From Cryptomeria japonica (lineage: Eukaryota; Streptophyta; Pinopsida; Cupressales; Cupressaceae), in the NCBI RefSeq assembly GCF_030272615.1, contig NC_081406.1, positions 215,755,497 to 215,819,496 of the forward strand: a stretch of 64,000 nt of DNA, written 5' to 3'. The notes under the pieces are model-generated. The model searched no databases. It saw only the letters and a program-made list of their open reading frames with translations, and was not told where the DNA came from. This document shows, piece by piece, positions 32,275-43,814 of the stretch (positions are counted from its first letter, which is position 1; each line of letters begins with the position of its first letter). The position numbers were made by a program, and so were the translations under genes.

Positions 32275-34706
32275 TTGAACATCAAACATACCATCTCTCC
32301 TCTCACAAATAGAGACTATGAAACAATTTCAAGAAAAGAGACAACAACATTATGTGCCTCCACAACAAGAACAAGAAGGTGTTTACTATCAATCACATTT
32401 TCAACCATCACAACCAATTGTTCAACAGTTCGAACATTTCCAATAGACACAACCAATGGTCCAACATATACAACCAATGGCCCAATTTCAACAATATGTC
32501 CAACCAACTATACAATGTCAACAAATGGTTCAACCAATGGTGGAATATCAATGTCAACAACTACAACCAAACATTCAAAAACAAAGGTTGTAGCACACAC
32601 CAACCCAAGTTTCAAACATGTCAGAACAATTGAACCAAGTCCAATATCAAAACATGACATCAAAACAAGACCAAATTCTTGCCAAGAAAGTCAAAAATAT
32701 AAATCCAATCATGTCAAAACCTTGCAAGGATTCAAATGCATCTCCAAAGAAAGGTGGTCTTATTAGACAAATCTTAAAGAGAGTCCTAAGTGATTTTCTT
32801 GAGGATGATCAAAATCATACTCCAATGTCTAGCAATGGCTCATCCATCCATCAAGAATTTAACCCTCAATTTGCCTCCACTTCCCCTCCCATTCCATCAT
32901 ATTTTGAAGTTTCACAAGAGCAATTTACACCATCACCTCCAAATGATGCATCAAATAATGCATCCTCCCAAGGATTGTTTGCCACAGAAATATATGCTAA
33001 TCAATTCATTTATACAAATCCCTTGTACTATTTGGAAATGCAAGATTTAATGCCATCAAATGCTTCTCTTTTAGAGAGTCCCATTCAAATTCCATCCCCT
33101 TCATGCCATGCCAAAATCCCCCATGCATATCCAAAGTCCAACCCCATGTCAAGAGGATAATTTAGAGCAAGAAGAAACGTGTCTTGAAATAGATGAAGAT
33201 CAAGATCTTGAAACCTTATCATCCCATCCAATTATTGACCAAGATCCCATTTCCCCAGACACTTGCAATGATTCACTTATTCCTGTCAATTCTATCCAAG
33301 AACACAATGTCCTTTCAAATCCCATTGACATTCCACTTCCTAAGAAAGATCAAGATATCCTTTCCATCCTTTATGATGATCCCATTAAATGTCAAGAGCA
33401 AAGCACCTTTAAATAGGATTCCAATGATCTTCCTCCTTGTCAAGATCAAATTATTCCTTTAAATCCTCCACAAGATCCTTTTGTTCCTCCATCTCCTTGT
33501 CTTAATGCTCCATATACACTCCAAGATCTCATTTCTTTTGATGATCCCATTATTTCTCCCATTCCATCTCTTGAAGAGCTTGTCATTGAACCATGTCCAC
33601 TACACAATCCTAGTCCCCCTCATGATCCTAATCCCCCTCGTGATTCTAACGTGTCAGTGTAAGATGTTCATGAACCCTCGACATGCATAATGGGTTCTTC
33701 CACTTTGGTGCAATCCGATCCACTTCAAGATCTCATTATTTCTCTCATATCATATCCACCTCATAATGGACTTGCATCTTCTTCCCAAAGAAAAGAGTAT
33801 CCTACAAGTCAAGATATTCATAAAGGCAAAGGAGTAGATCTCCATAAGCAAGAATCCCTTCATGTTAATGAAAATATTAAGGGTCATGGCCTCAGTGAAA
33901 TTCCTCAAGACGTGGGTACCCCTACTAAATCCAACATCCCTCCATCAAAATAAAAACACACACCTTCCCCATCATACTTTCCATCCATCTTAGGTCCTTA
34001 TATTCCTTCATCCTATATGCAAGGTCAACAAAGGCACAAATCCTTGAGTAAATTTCATCCATCCAAAAGAACTCCATTTCATTCATATCCATCCATGCAT
34101 TCCTTTCCTCCTCCAAGCAATTTGGATGCCAAGCATCAAAGTCATAAGTCTAAAAATCCACATGTATTCAAGGATCAACATGTCCAATCTAATCAACATG
34201 TCAAAGCAAAGAAAAATATGATCCAAAAAGAAAAGGAAAAATCCAAAAGGTCACAAAGGCCCATTGCTCAAAAACAAAAGTTAAAATCTATATGTGTTCC
34301 TAAATCCCTTGTGTTGGCAATGCACTCCAAGGAACCACAAAAGCATGAAAAATCACAAACCATGTGGATCCCTAAGTGGCTCCTTGAAGCACAAAAGCCT
34401 AAAGAAACATCCAACTTGGCATCCAAAATTGCTATTCCTCCATCCAAACCTCTAAAATTTGTTCCTCCATCACCTTCTTCATCCATTTTGGGCCCTTATG
34501 TCCCAAAATCCCAAGCTATTCCTCCATCCAAATCTCACAATCTGAGATCCATTTTTCCTCCATCAATCCATCACCCGTCAAGGTGTGTTCCAATGTTGAT
34601 CTTGCCTTCATTTCCACCTAGTGAAGCCCAATTCTTCCAATACCCTATCCATTATCCAATGCATATTTTCCATCCTTCGATCCCTTTGATCCCATCCTTT
34701 GCATAA
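32275..34706 (+). pseudogene. Element K Gln/Pro/Ser-rich coding-like stretch of unknown function
   Basis: Overlapping open runs (32275-32766, 32618-33160, 33108-33416, 33690-33953, 34017-34706) switch frame. Composition is strongly biased: CAA/CCA/TCC-rich DNA giving Gln- and Asn-rich, then Pro/Ser-rich peptides with repeats of the phrase PPS-x-P and PPSK. The last run of 229 codons contains Lys-rich patches (KAKKNMIQKEKEKSKRSQRP). I recognise no domain. It may be a degenerate polyprotein or simply CATCC/CAA-rich low-complexity DNA that happens to stay open in several frames. Confidence 0.35.
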
Positions 34707-36780
34707 ATCCTTGCCTTAATTATATCTCTTTTTCCATGTCCTTATCCTACCAACGTCTTTGAGCATACTTTTAAAGGTCATGGTCCATTTTTGTTTCAAG
34801 GCTACTATCCAAAAAAAAAAAAAAGACGCATGAGTCCTTCTTCCATCCCCTATCATGTGTCCATCTTCTATTGAAAAAGTCAAAATACAAAAAAAAAAAG
34901 TGAGAAAAAAAAGAAAAAGAAAAAAAAAAATTAAAGCAAAAATAATTCGTCCACTGGTGAAAACCTGGCAAACAAGCATCTTGGGCAAGTACCATGATGA
35001 AAACCTAGCAAATAGGCATCATGTGTAATCTATGAACTTCTTGCATACCATACACGGGGATAGGTTTTATCCTATCATATCCTTTTGTCCTTCATTGTTC
35101 CATTATCCTATCAAACCCCTATCATTACCCTTCATATCCTATTGTCCCTCATGTCCAGTTTCCCTTTCCACCTTTGATCTTGACAAGGCTAAGGATCATC
35201 ATGAGCATCATGCATCTTGTTTGCAGCTTTTAGTCCATCATATCTTTTGGTCTTTATCCATTTGCTTATTACAACCTTTCATCCATATTCCCTATGTTAT
35301 TGCAACTTTCTGTCACTATCCTTTAGCCAATCCCTACCTTCAGCCCATGTCCCTTATCCATTCTTGGTCTTGCTTATCCTATCCATATCAAATCACTATA
35401 CATACACTTTTTTTTTCATTCCTTGAGCTTGATCTAACATAAGGACGCAAAATTTAAACATGGATTCAAAAACCTCTTGACATGTCCCTCATGCCATGTC
35501 ACTGCTTTACATTGCCATATCCAATCTCTTGTCCCATTGTCTCCATAATAAAAGGCCTTTGTCTTCCCTCTATCCACCAACATTTCAGAAAGCCTATTTA
35601 TTCACTTGTCAGATTCCTTGCCTTGCTAGACACTAGGGGCAAAATCATAAAAATTGAAAAATGTCCTGAAAAAATAAAAAAAATTGAAAAAATCCTGAAA
35701 ACATTCAAAAACATAAAAAAAAATCATGTGTTCATTTTCAGCTAAAATGTCAAAATCCAAAAAAAAAAAATCAAATAAAGTCCTAAAAAAATCAAATAAA
35801 GTCGTAAAAAAAAAAAAAATCCTAAAAATAAAAAAATATCCTGAAAAAAAATCCCTAAAAAGTCAAATAAAGTCCAAAAAAATTGTAAAAAACTCGAAAT
35901 TCCTACAAAGTGAAAAACATCAAAATCCAAAAACAATTTCTTTGGCATTTTGCATTTTGTCAATAAAAGGTCCCCTTTGTGCATAGACAGATCACTGAGC
36001 ATACATCCAACGACAATCAATCAAACATTGTGCTTTAATGAAATCATGCATTAACAGATAAACTTTTCAACCAAGAAGGCATTCAACCTGATCACAGTTG
36101 TCACATCAATCCAAATAGCATCAACATTACCATTGGTCCTTTTCAACATTATCATGGGTCTTATACAGGGTGTGGTATACTTGAAACTAGACTGTGTCCT
36201 ATCTTCGATGGGGTACCGCATTCCCTGAAACCAGACAACATGATCATTCTTGTTTTCCACTTTTGACAATGACGATCAGACTGTTTGTTTGACTTGGTTG
36301 AATTTATGCGTCTTATCTTTTTACTGATTTATCTTTGGCTTCGATCATGTTCCTATGTTGCTCGATGATGTCACTGAGTGATTTAGAGTGACCGGGATGG
36401 TTCATGGTCCCTTTCCTTTTTTTTTTTTTTGTTGTTGTGTTTGTTGTTTGTGGAATGTTTGTCACAAACTGGGGCAACTACATCATTGGGTGTCTGTGAT
36501 AAGTATGTTCGCTTTGTGAACACTACACATACCTCGACCCTTAATGTATCCACCCTAGGATGCTTCACTCATTCCTTGTGTGCAATGTGTCTGTCTTTTG
36601 CAAAAGGGGTTGCATTCTAGCTCTAGCCTTCAATGCCATGATGCTTTGCATTCGCTTTGCTACAATAAATAAAGGTTCTCACCTACTTATGTGCATTTGT
36701 GAAAGCAAGTTTTCCTTCATCTCTAACTGTCCTTTGTCTAATTTCTTCTTACTAACATTTCCTCCATTAGTCTTGCACTT
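34707..36780 (+). other. Element K 3' interior: A-rich low-complexity DNA
   Basis: Contains long A-runs at 34810-34822, 34890-34950 and 35690-35900. The last consists of short repeats of the type AAATCAAATAAAGTCC(T)AAAAA. At about 34954-35030 a phrase GGTGAAAACCTGGCAAACAAGCATC recurs slightly changed (ATGATGAAAACCTAGCAAATAGG), a direct repeat of about 42 bp. No coding domain. Confidence 0.6.
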
Positions 36781-36794
36781 GTGCAGCATCAAGC

Positions 36795-36866
36795 TACGCC
36801 TGTGTACCTTACACAGGCAGAGAACATCTCTACACAGGCATAGAATGTGCCCACACAGGTGTAGAT
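36795..36866 (+). repeat. 21-bp-phased ACACAGGC repeats near the 3' end of K
   Basis: ACACAGGC/T starts at 36811, 36832 and 36853, exactly 21 bp apart, preceded by one copy in the opposite direction (GCCTGTGT at 36797). This is the reverse complement of the leader repeat at 29897-30012, with the same period. It lies about 540 bp upstream of the 3' LTR. Confidence 0.85.
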
Positions 36867-37394
36867 CTACATTTTGCCCTCCCTTGTGGGCCCCACAATG
36901 TCCCGCAATCAAGCAAAATTCATGAAATTGAACATATGAGTTTTTGAGCTACATACCATTGCTCCCACGTCGTCTGGTTGTCTATAGGTGCGTACACATT
37001 CCCCAAGGTGATCTGCCATTGGAATGTTCACCATCTCTCTGCAAGGGTCCTTTTTCCTGAGCAACAACTCCTCTACTTTGGCCAGTGCAAATGAACTCTT
37101 TTCCTTCTCCTTGTCTCCTATATAGATCTTTGTCAATACCTAGATGGATGTGTATGTTCTCCATCTTATGATGGTCACGGTCTTTTGCGCCTTCCACTGC
37201 TTGTCCTTTATGCATCCGACCTTCAATTTTTTGACTAGTTCGAACCTATCATCTTCTCTCATTCTTATTGATCACTTGGCCTATTTTCTGGATTTTTCTA
37301 GCCAATTCCTCAAGGGGGCATGCATATGTCATTGTTATTGTCTGGGGTATTTTCATTATTGTTCTTTGAAACAACACTTCGAATCACATTGTCT

Positions 37395-37409
37395 CAAAGA
37401 GGGGCAAAA
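37395..37409 (+). other. Element K polypurine tract
   Basis: CAAAGAGGGGCAAAA immediately precedes TGTAGATG of the 3' LTR. It is nearly all purines and of the form typical for plant Ty3/gypsy elements, different from the copia tract AAAGGGGGAGAT in this window. Confidence 0.8.
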
Positions 37410-38675
37410 TGTAGATGTTGAAAAATGGTCAACGCTTGTGGAGTCATACTTTAACATTTGCGCATTGCCTTATTTTAGGGTTCTTGCATCACATTAACAT
37501 TTCTTCTATGTTACGCACTTGGTCTTTATCATTTGTGAGCATTGAGTCCTTTTGCATTCCTCATTTTTCTCGCTTTCGAATTAGGTCTTGTCGATAGCAA
37601 TCTTCAGTCATGATTTTGGTTGATCTTATCCTGTCGCATCATGGTGTGTGCTCATTTATCATCATTTTGGACATTGTCAATCCTAATCGATGATAGAATT
37701 AGGGTTTTATCCTCTTGTCAATCTTTTAATCATCTTTAACTTGTTAGTAATCATTTGCGATTATCAATTTGTCAATCTTGTCATTTTGTGATCGATTTGT
37801 CATCGATCCTTGTCCTTTTCAATCATGTCAATTTGGATTGATTAGTCATTGTTCCTCGTCAATTGGTGCCTATCATTTTGATCTCCTTGTCAATCTTGGT
37901 CAATTTGTCATTGATTTTTGTCAACCAATCTCAATCATTTATCAACATTGGTCCTTTCTCAATCAGAATCATGATTGAACCTACGTTAATTTCTTGTTGT
38001 CTAGACCTAATTCCTTGTCCTCTTATTTCTAAGGTTTTATGATTTCTTCATTTAATCCTTTTCTTCTTCTTTGTGGGTTAAATAAATCTATTTATTTAGT
38101 CCTAGGTCTCTTTCATGAATTAATTAATGGATGAAAACCTATTAATTAATTCACCTAATTTCTATTTCATCTTTTTCCTCAATTTTCTAATTTGCTAATT
38201 TCTCCTAATTCCTAATTTCTATTTTAATCTTTTCATAGTTTGTCATACACCTTGCATAGAAATTGTTATACATTTGTCATAATTTTGCCATTCTTGATTT
38301 GAATTTCCTTTCAAATCTCTTCATGCTAATCTTGTCCTCTCTCCAATTTGTCTATAAATTGGATGATTTTCTTCTTTGGGGGAATCAATCAAATTTTTGA
38401 GTAACCTTATGCTACGAATTTCATCTCTCAACAACTTGATTTCCTCTTGCATTTTGCACTTGTAGGTGAGATCCACATCAAATTTGAAGGTGAAAGAAGA
38501 ACAACGGAGCCACATGAAGGAGATATCTGCGTCGGTTTGCTCTGATTTCATTTGATTTGAATATCTTGTCTTTATGTCTTCATTGATTGGATTGGGATTG
38601 CTTTCATTGTAGGTTTAGGTTTTGTGGTTGTCCTAAATGCTATTGTTTTGATGGTTTTCAATTTCTTGATCTACA
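37410..38675 (+). repeat. Element K 3' LTR
   Basis: TGTAGATGTTGAAAAATGG to TTCTTGATCTACA. Partner of 28528-29783. The 12-bp hairpin arms are conserved at 38117-38152. Followed by ATAAT, the right target-site half, and then by the remainder of LTR J. Confidence 0.94.
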
Positions 38676-39270
38676 ATAATATCTCATTGTAGATCATCAT
38701 GGTTATGTTAGAGGTCATGTTCAAGAAATATAATGTGTGATTAATGTAATATCATTTAGGCAAAGGAGTTGGTCAATCATTGGAGATTGAATTGGGTTTA
38801 TGTAAGAGGATTTAGTCCTCCCGTATTGAGCTTAACTAGAACTGTACTCAGGACTATGAGATGCTATCTTTTGCAGTTCAACACTTCTCTATATTGTAGT
38901 CTAGATTTCTATGTAGTTAGTGAGGCTCCTTTTGTGATGAGCAGTGCTCTCTATGTTGTTGGCATTCCTGCAAGTGCAGGTCCCTCAACTATAATTCTCA
39001 TACTTACTACATAAGTATTATCTGATTGTGGGTAGGCTTCCCACAATGGTTTTTCCCTTTACCAAGTTTTCCACATACAAATCTTGGTTTCATGTGAATG
39101 ATATTTATACTGTGATTATTGTTTATGCTTAATTGGTATAACTGCTATTCTGGTATTAATTTTTTAGGTTCCAGTATTAAAGTTTAAATTGCTAATGGTT
39201 TCAGTATTCTGTGACAATTGATTCACCCCCCCCCTCTTAGTTGTCTTTTGGTTATTTGAACTGTCTAACA
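38676..39270 (+). repeat. Copia LTR J, right part
   Basis: Resumes the LTR after element K. Landmarks are the GTGATGAGCAGTGCTCTC region, GCAAGTGCAGGTCCC, ATTGTGGGTAGGCTTCCCAC and a C-run (CACCCCCCCCCTCTTAG). It ends TGTCTAACA at 39270. The next base continues a minus-strand ORF, so this LTR interrupts that ORF. Confidence 0.85.
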
Positions 39271-41560
39271 CCATCTGCATTATGATTTGTTTCATTTCCT
39301 TTTTATCCTTTTTGTCCTTCCAAATCCTAGTCAGAATTCTCTTGGTGGAGGTCTCTAGGTGTTTAGCATCCATAGCTTGAGAGGTCACCCCTAAATCAAT
39401 CTTCTCAATAAAAAAGTAATTTTTAGTGATGGTCTCGACATCTTTATCCATTAGGGGTCGAGCTACCTCTGCAATCCAATTCCCTATTTGATCATCCACG
39501 TCTATCATTGCTTCAGTTTTAAGTCTCTTGGACTTTGATGTTCTCCTTGAACATTTACTAACCATGTCTTCCATTGGAATAGAGATTGGAATTACATTTC
39601 TTTTCTTGCTAAGAAAAGTACTTAACCATTTGAGAATAGTACATGTCCCCTTGGGTGGAGATGATTGGTGGTTAGTGATAACAATAGCCATGGAGTTTAC
39701 AGAATCCTCAACTTTTTGAGTTTTCATTTCCTTGTCAGTAGCACAAGCAATGAGCTTGTCCTACATCTGGGCATGCATTATCCCTTGAATTTCTGCTTTA
39801 GAGTCCAAATCTACTACAAGTGGATTTGTAGGAAGTTTCTGACTGTTCTTCTTGCTATGGGATCTTGTGACACAAGTAGGGGAGGAACTTAGAGAAGATT
39901 CTCCTAAGTTTTAAGTTTATATTTTCTCAGTGCTATGTTTTTCATTACCTGTAATATCAATAGCAATGTTAGAAGAGGGAAAAGATACTTGTGAAGTTGC
40001 ATGAGTTTGAACAAATTTTCTACTCTTAGGTGTAGAAATGGGTTGTTGTCCAAAATGACGGTCCTTTAGTCATATTTCTATCCATCTAACAACATTAAAG
40101 GTTCTAGTTTGAATGTTGTCATCCCCTTTTCTATCCCAATCAACTTCTCGCTTAGGCTAGCCCTGTATCTTCTCATTGAACTCAGGATCAACAACTTCTT
40201 CACCCTCATCCTCTTGTACATCGGAGACATTCATAGATAGACCCATTGTTACAATTTGTTGAACTATGAACCTAGACCACAATCTCTTTCTGACTTCAAA
40301 CTCATCATCACAGTTCTCCCAGTAGTCTTATAGCTAAGGTTCATGATAAAAATCAATATCAACATTCAAGTTTTCTATGGAAAACCTTCAGCTATCAAAT
40401 TTGCGTCTAGCAACATATAACTGCAAATTGAACTTCTTGAATTCAAGTTCAAGATTTATGGCATCTGAAACATATCTATAGCTATAATATCCCATCTCTA
40501 TTAGAAAGTCAACTCCAGACTTCCTTTCATTTCTGTTATCAATGTAGGCGAGCTTTTGACTGACTTCAATCAAAACATAAATATCTAGAGAATACCTAGG
40601 TAACCTGAAAGGTTCACCCTGAAAGCCTCCAACCCTAACATAAGTGAACTGAGAAAACTAAATGAATAAAATACCATAGATACCTACAAATTCCATTACT
40701 TTTATTGATAATCTTTTGTTTAGGTTACCTTGCAATTCATGAACCAATCTACCTGTAAAAATATCATTCCACCTCATGAAGTTTTTAGCATATTTTTGTT
40801 GTTGTAGGTGAGGATAGTATTCATAAACCCTTATCCCATGAATCCAGGGTTCATGGTTTAAGCCATTCTAGTCTCAAGTGTAGGAAAGCATATAAAAATG
40901 GTACACGGACATATAAAAACCTCTCATCCCTACAAATTTGTTGAAGCCCTCATGCAATCTCTCTGCAACAACTTGCCCCCAATCTAGATAAGTGCTTCCA
41001 TTCAAAATGAGTTGAATGTAGAAATACATCCAGTCTTCCCAATAAAAGGTATGAGAATTTCCCTTCAATATGTTCAACAAAATAACAATATCACGCACTT
41101 TTGTTATAAAATGTTCTCTAGTGAGTGGCCTCAGCAACCTAGAACCTCCTTTTTGGATATTCAAGAACCAGTTTCTAGCAATTACGCTTATGTACGTTCT
41201 CTTCTTCTTGGAAAAGAAAGAGTATGAAGTACCAATGGTCTAGTCTTCATACGTCTCCTTATGGGGAATTCTCATGGTTGCCATTATGGTCTCCCTATCA
41301 ATTTTCAATAACACCTCTCCATTGATAGCCCTAATACACTTGTGTTCTGCATCATACCGGTTCATGCATTCTAAAAATAGCTTTGGGCACAGTGCCGCAA
41401 TAGGAAATGAAGTGGCTTCAATTAGATTAATTCTTACAAATTTCTCCATCATGGAATTTTGAGCTAGATTTTTAGCTCTTTCTAGGAAGTCAGTGAAGCT
41501 TTCTTGTGCCAGTGAAGTGTCACCCATCTCTAGTAGTGAGCTAACCTAATAGGAACTACG
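39271..41560 (-). pseudogene. Unknown long ORF family, copy B (decayed)
   Basis: Read right to left. 41527-41240 (MGDTSLAQESFTDFLERAKN ... CIRAINGEVLLKIDRETIMA), 41164-40874, 40573-40388 and 39727-39271 are open pieces joined by stops and frame changes. Segments line up in the same order with copy A. CIRAINGEVLLKI matches CVRNINGGALIEI, a GGFQGEPFRLPRYSLDI stretch matches YGFRGTPYLLPYQVPLKI, and a later basic Ser/Lys-rich tail follows in both. No known domain is recognised. It is cut at 39271 by LTR J, so its C-terminus is lost from this spot. Confidence 0.6.
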
Positions 41561-41789
41561 ACCCAATTGTGACAAAGTTGGCCTCATGATGGCTCCTCTC
41601 ATATTTTTCAAACAACTTCGAGAATAAAATGAATTCTACTATTGGAGGAGTCAGCTGATCATTTGCTTTTAAACTATGAGTTTTCACAGAGATGCTAGTC
41701 TGAGCTCAAAAGGAGTTTAAATTGGTAGGGCCCATTACAATGTTCCCTAAAAGAGATTTTTGAAAGCTAGCCGAAGCAACCTAGGAAGT
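41561..41789. other. Short spacer upstream of unknown ORF copy B
   Basis: No feature is recognised. On the minus strand this would be the 5' flank of ORF copy B; no clear TATA box is seen. Confidence 0.3.
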
Positions 41790-42540
41790 CGACCCTCTCA
41801 TGTGTTTGGAAAACCAGCCCATCTATAGTAATTTGGGAGATCTGGAAAGAATGTAATAGAAGAATTTTCTAGGATAAGATTGAGGATGAGAGGCAGTTAT
41901 TGTCAAGAATCAACAGAGTTATTGAAGAGGTGGTAGGCTCAATGGCATCCCAAACTTTCTCACTATCCACCCCCTTCACTTTAATGGATAGGAATATACA
42001 AAAAGCTTGGCCAGGAATTAAAATAAGACATGGATCAGTGACAAACAATAAGGGAAAGAGTAATAAAACACTGGAAGCTCAATGGAAACTGCCAGAGAAG
42101 GGTTGGTTTAAAGCTAATTTTGATGGAGCAGCACAACTCTCTGGAAGATTAGCAGGGGCAGGATTTGCAATGTGGGATGACAATGGAGAGATAATCAAAT
42201 ATGGAGCCAAAAGACTTATGAAGAACACAAATAATGAGGATGAAGTGCAAGCTGCCCTTCTTGGGATTGGATTAGCAAGAAGAGAAGGTGTTTGAAATCT
42301 CCATCTAGAAGGGGATTCTTTAATTATAATACAAGAAATTATGAATGGAGAGATAAATGCATGGCATCTTCAAGGCTTCATAGTAGTAATCATAGAGGAG
42401 TTAAGTCATATTCAAAGGGAAGGTAATCAGACTATGGACAGATTATCGAAATAGGCTCTGTCATTTGAATCAGAAGGCAAAATTAAATTGGAAGACATCC
42501 CAGGGATCATATCTCTGGGAGATGTGATAAGGCAATGATT
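41790..42540 (+). pseudogene. LINE (non-LTR retrotransposon) C-terminal RNase H fragment
   Basis: Upstream pieces (IVIWEIWKECNRRIF, then an open run from 41900) lead to WKLPEKGWFKANFDGAAQLS (first catalytic Asp) and GRLAGAGFAMWDDNGEIIK. NEDEVQAALLGIGLARREGV follows (catalytic Glu; usually N-x-AE-A). After a TGA come LHLEGDSLIIIQEIM (second Asp) and HIQREGNQTMDRLSK (His and Asp side). This is the plant RVT_3-type RNase H that ends many L1-like LINE ORF2 proteins or stands in host pseudogenes. The order IWK...RIF before it favours a LINE. No RT is present, consistent with a fragment. Confidence 0.72.
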
Positions 42541-43813
42541 GGATGCTTGGAGTGGGATGAGTGAGGTTAGGCACATGATGTCACCTTTTAGCATGGCTCC
42601 TTGCTTGGAAACGATGATTTGAAAGCCCGCATAGGTTAAGAAATGGTGATCCTTTAAAAAGCCCAACAATAAAGGTTGGAAGTGGCCATTTTATGAGGAG
42701 GAATATTTGTCATGATGTCCTTATCATTGGAAAACATGAAATGCCATCATTAATAGAAATGATCAAGTGGAGATTGAGAGAAATTATAAGGAAACCCTGA
42801 GGTGGCAAATGGTGCGGCGGCATGATCATCGGGACGACATGTAAAAACTCAAACAAGACCTATGTGTTGTTCTCAAATTCTGATTCCCTCCTATCCTCCC
42901 TATAAGAAAATTTAATAATTTTGTTTGCATATGAAGAGGACACCAAGAAAATAGAACTCCAGAATAACTTATGACAAGGTTTCAACAAAACCTTCTACAC
43001 TTTGAACTTATCCAAAGCTTAGGTTGGTATACCTTTTGTGAATACTTTCACACTTTTAAATTGAGATCCACAGTAAACCAATGCTAAAAACCCATGGACT
43101 TCATCACCTCAATAAAACTAAAACATTAAAGAAAACTTATGCTTATTTTTAGTATTTGATCCCAAGAAAGATAGAAAGAATTCCATAGCTAATATCAGTG
43201 TCTTATCCAGGCTACAAAGTCACCTAAATCAAGCAAGAGTTTGAAAACTGAACATTCTCATACATTTCATCATTTTGGCTTTCGTGAACCCTATACATGC
43301 CTGACATATATATGAGTTCTTTCCCTTTAAACTAAAATTGTTTATCAAATTCAAAGCAGCAAATAATTGATCTACTAACAGAAATATTTCACGTATATTC
43401 AATTCCTCTCCTGAAGAGAAAAGACATAAATATATCTATAAGATTTCCTTACAATCCATGTCTAATTGAATAACCCTACACTATTCAAATGAAACCAGCA
43501 AACTAATGAATGTACACTAGAAGACAACACAGATTTAGGCCTGAAAAACTTTGATCTATATATTCATATTCATTTTGAAAATTTTACATGACTCAAGGTA
43601 ATTTCTGAGAGAACCAGAAAACCCTAGATATATTTCAGCAGAGTATCTTTACAAATTCTTGTGATCTCTCCCTTTCTAAGTCCTGGTATCCATTTATAAT
43701 AATATGGATGCAAAAAAAGCTTCGGACATTCCTAAGAATAGTTTGTTATAACTACAATTTTTTCTTCAAAAAGAAGTTACAAATTATTTTCAATCCTAGC
43801 GGCCTTTCAGTTT
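42541..43813. other. AT-rich DNA without recognised features
   Basis: No open frame longer than about 60 codons with recognisable content. 42541-42850 may be the 3' tail of the LINE fragment, but no clear poly(A) tail closes it. From 42880 on it is unstructured AT-rich DNA up to the end of the unknown minus-strand ORF. Confidence 0.4.
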
Positions 43814-43814
43814 G

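Larger units (their letters stand above)
28528..38675 (+). mobile_element. Element K: 10.1-kb non-autonomous LTR retrotransposon (large LARD-like), nested in LTR J
   Basis: Two long direct repeats (28528-29783 and 37410-38675) begin TGTAGAT and end ATCTACA. A primer-site-like TGGTGAACCCGACGTGAA follows the left one, and a purine tract AAAGAGGGGCAAAA precedes the right one. Flanks are GTAAT (28523-28527) and ATAAT (38676-38680), a 5-bp target duplication with one difference. The 7.6-kb interior has no protease, integrase, RT or RNase H; it has a leader, a Pro/Gln-rich gag-like ORF, a Pro/Ser-rich stretch and A-rich low-complexity DNA. The purine tract and leader style suggest a Ty3/gypsy parent. 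It must be moved in trans. Confidence 0.9.

Noticed and set aside
34890..34950. Long A-run as a LINE or processed-transcript poly(A) tail
   Set aside because: A-runs recur through 34810-35900 within element K and no coding unit or target duplication is attached.
38321..38551. Minus-strand 76-codon frame
   Set aside because: It lies wholly in the K 3' LTR and is a chance frame; the equivalent place in the 5' LTR is not open in the same way.
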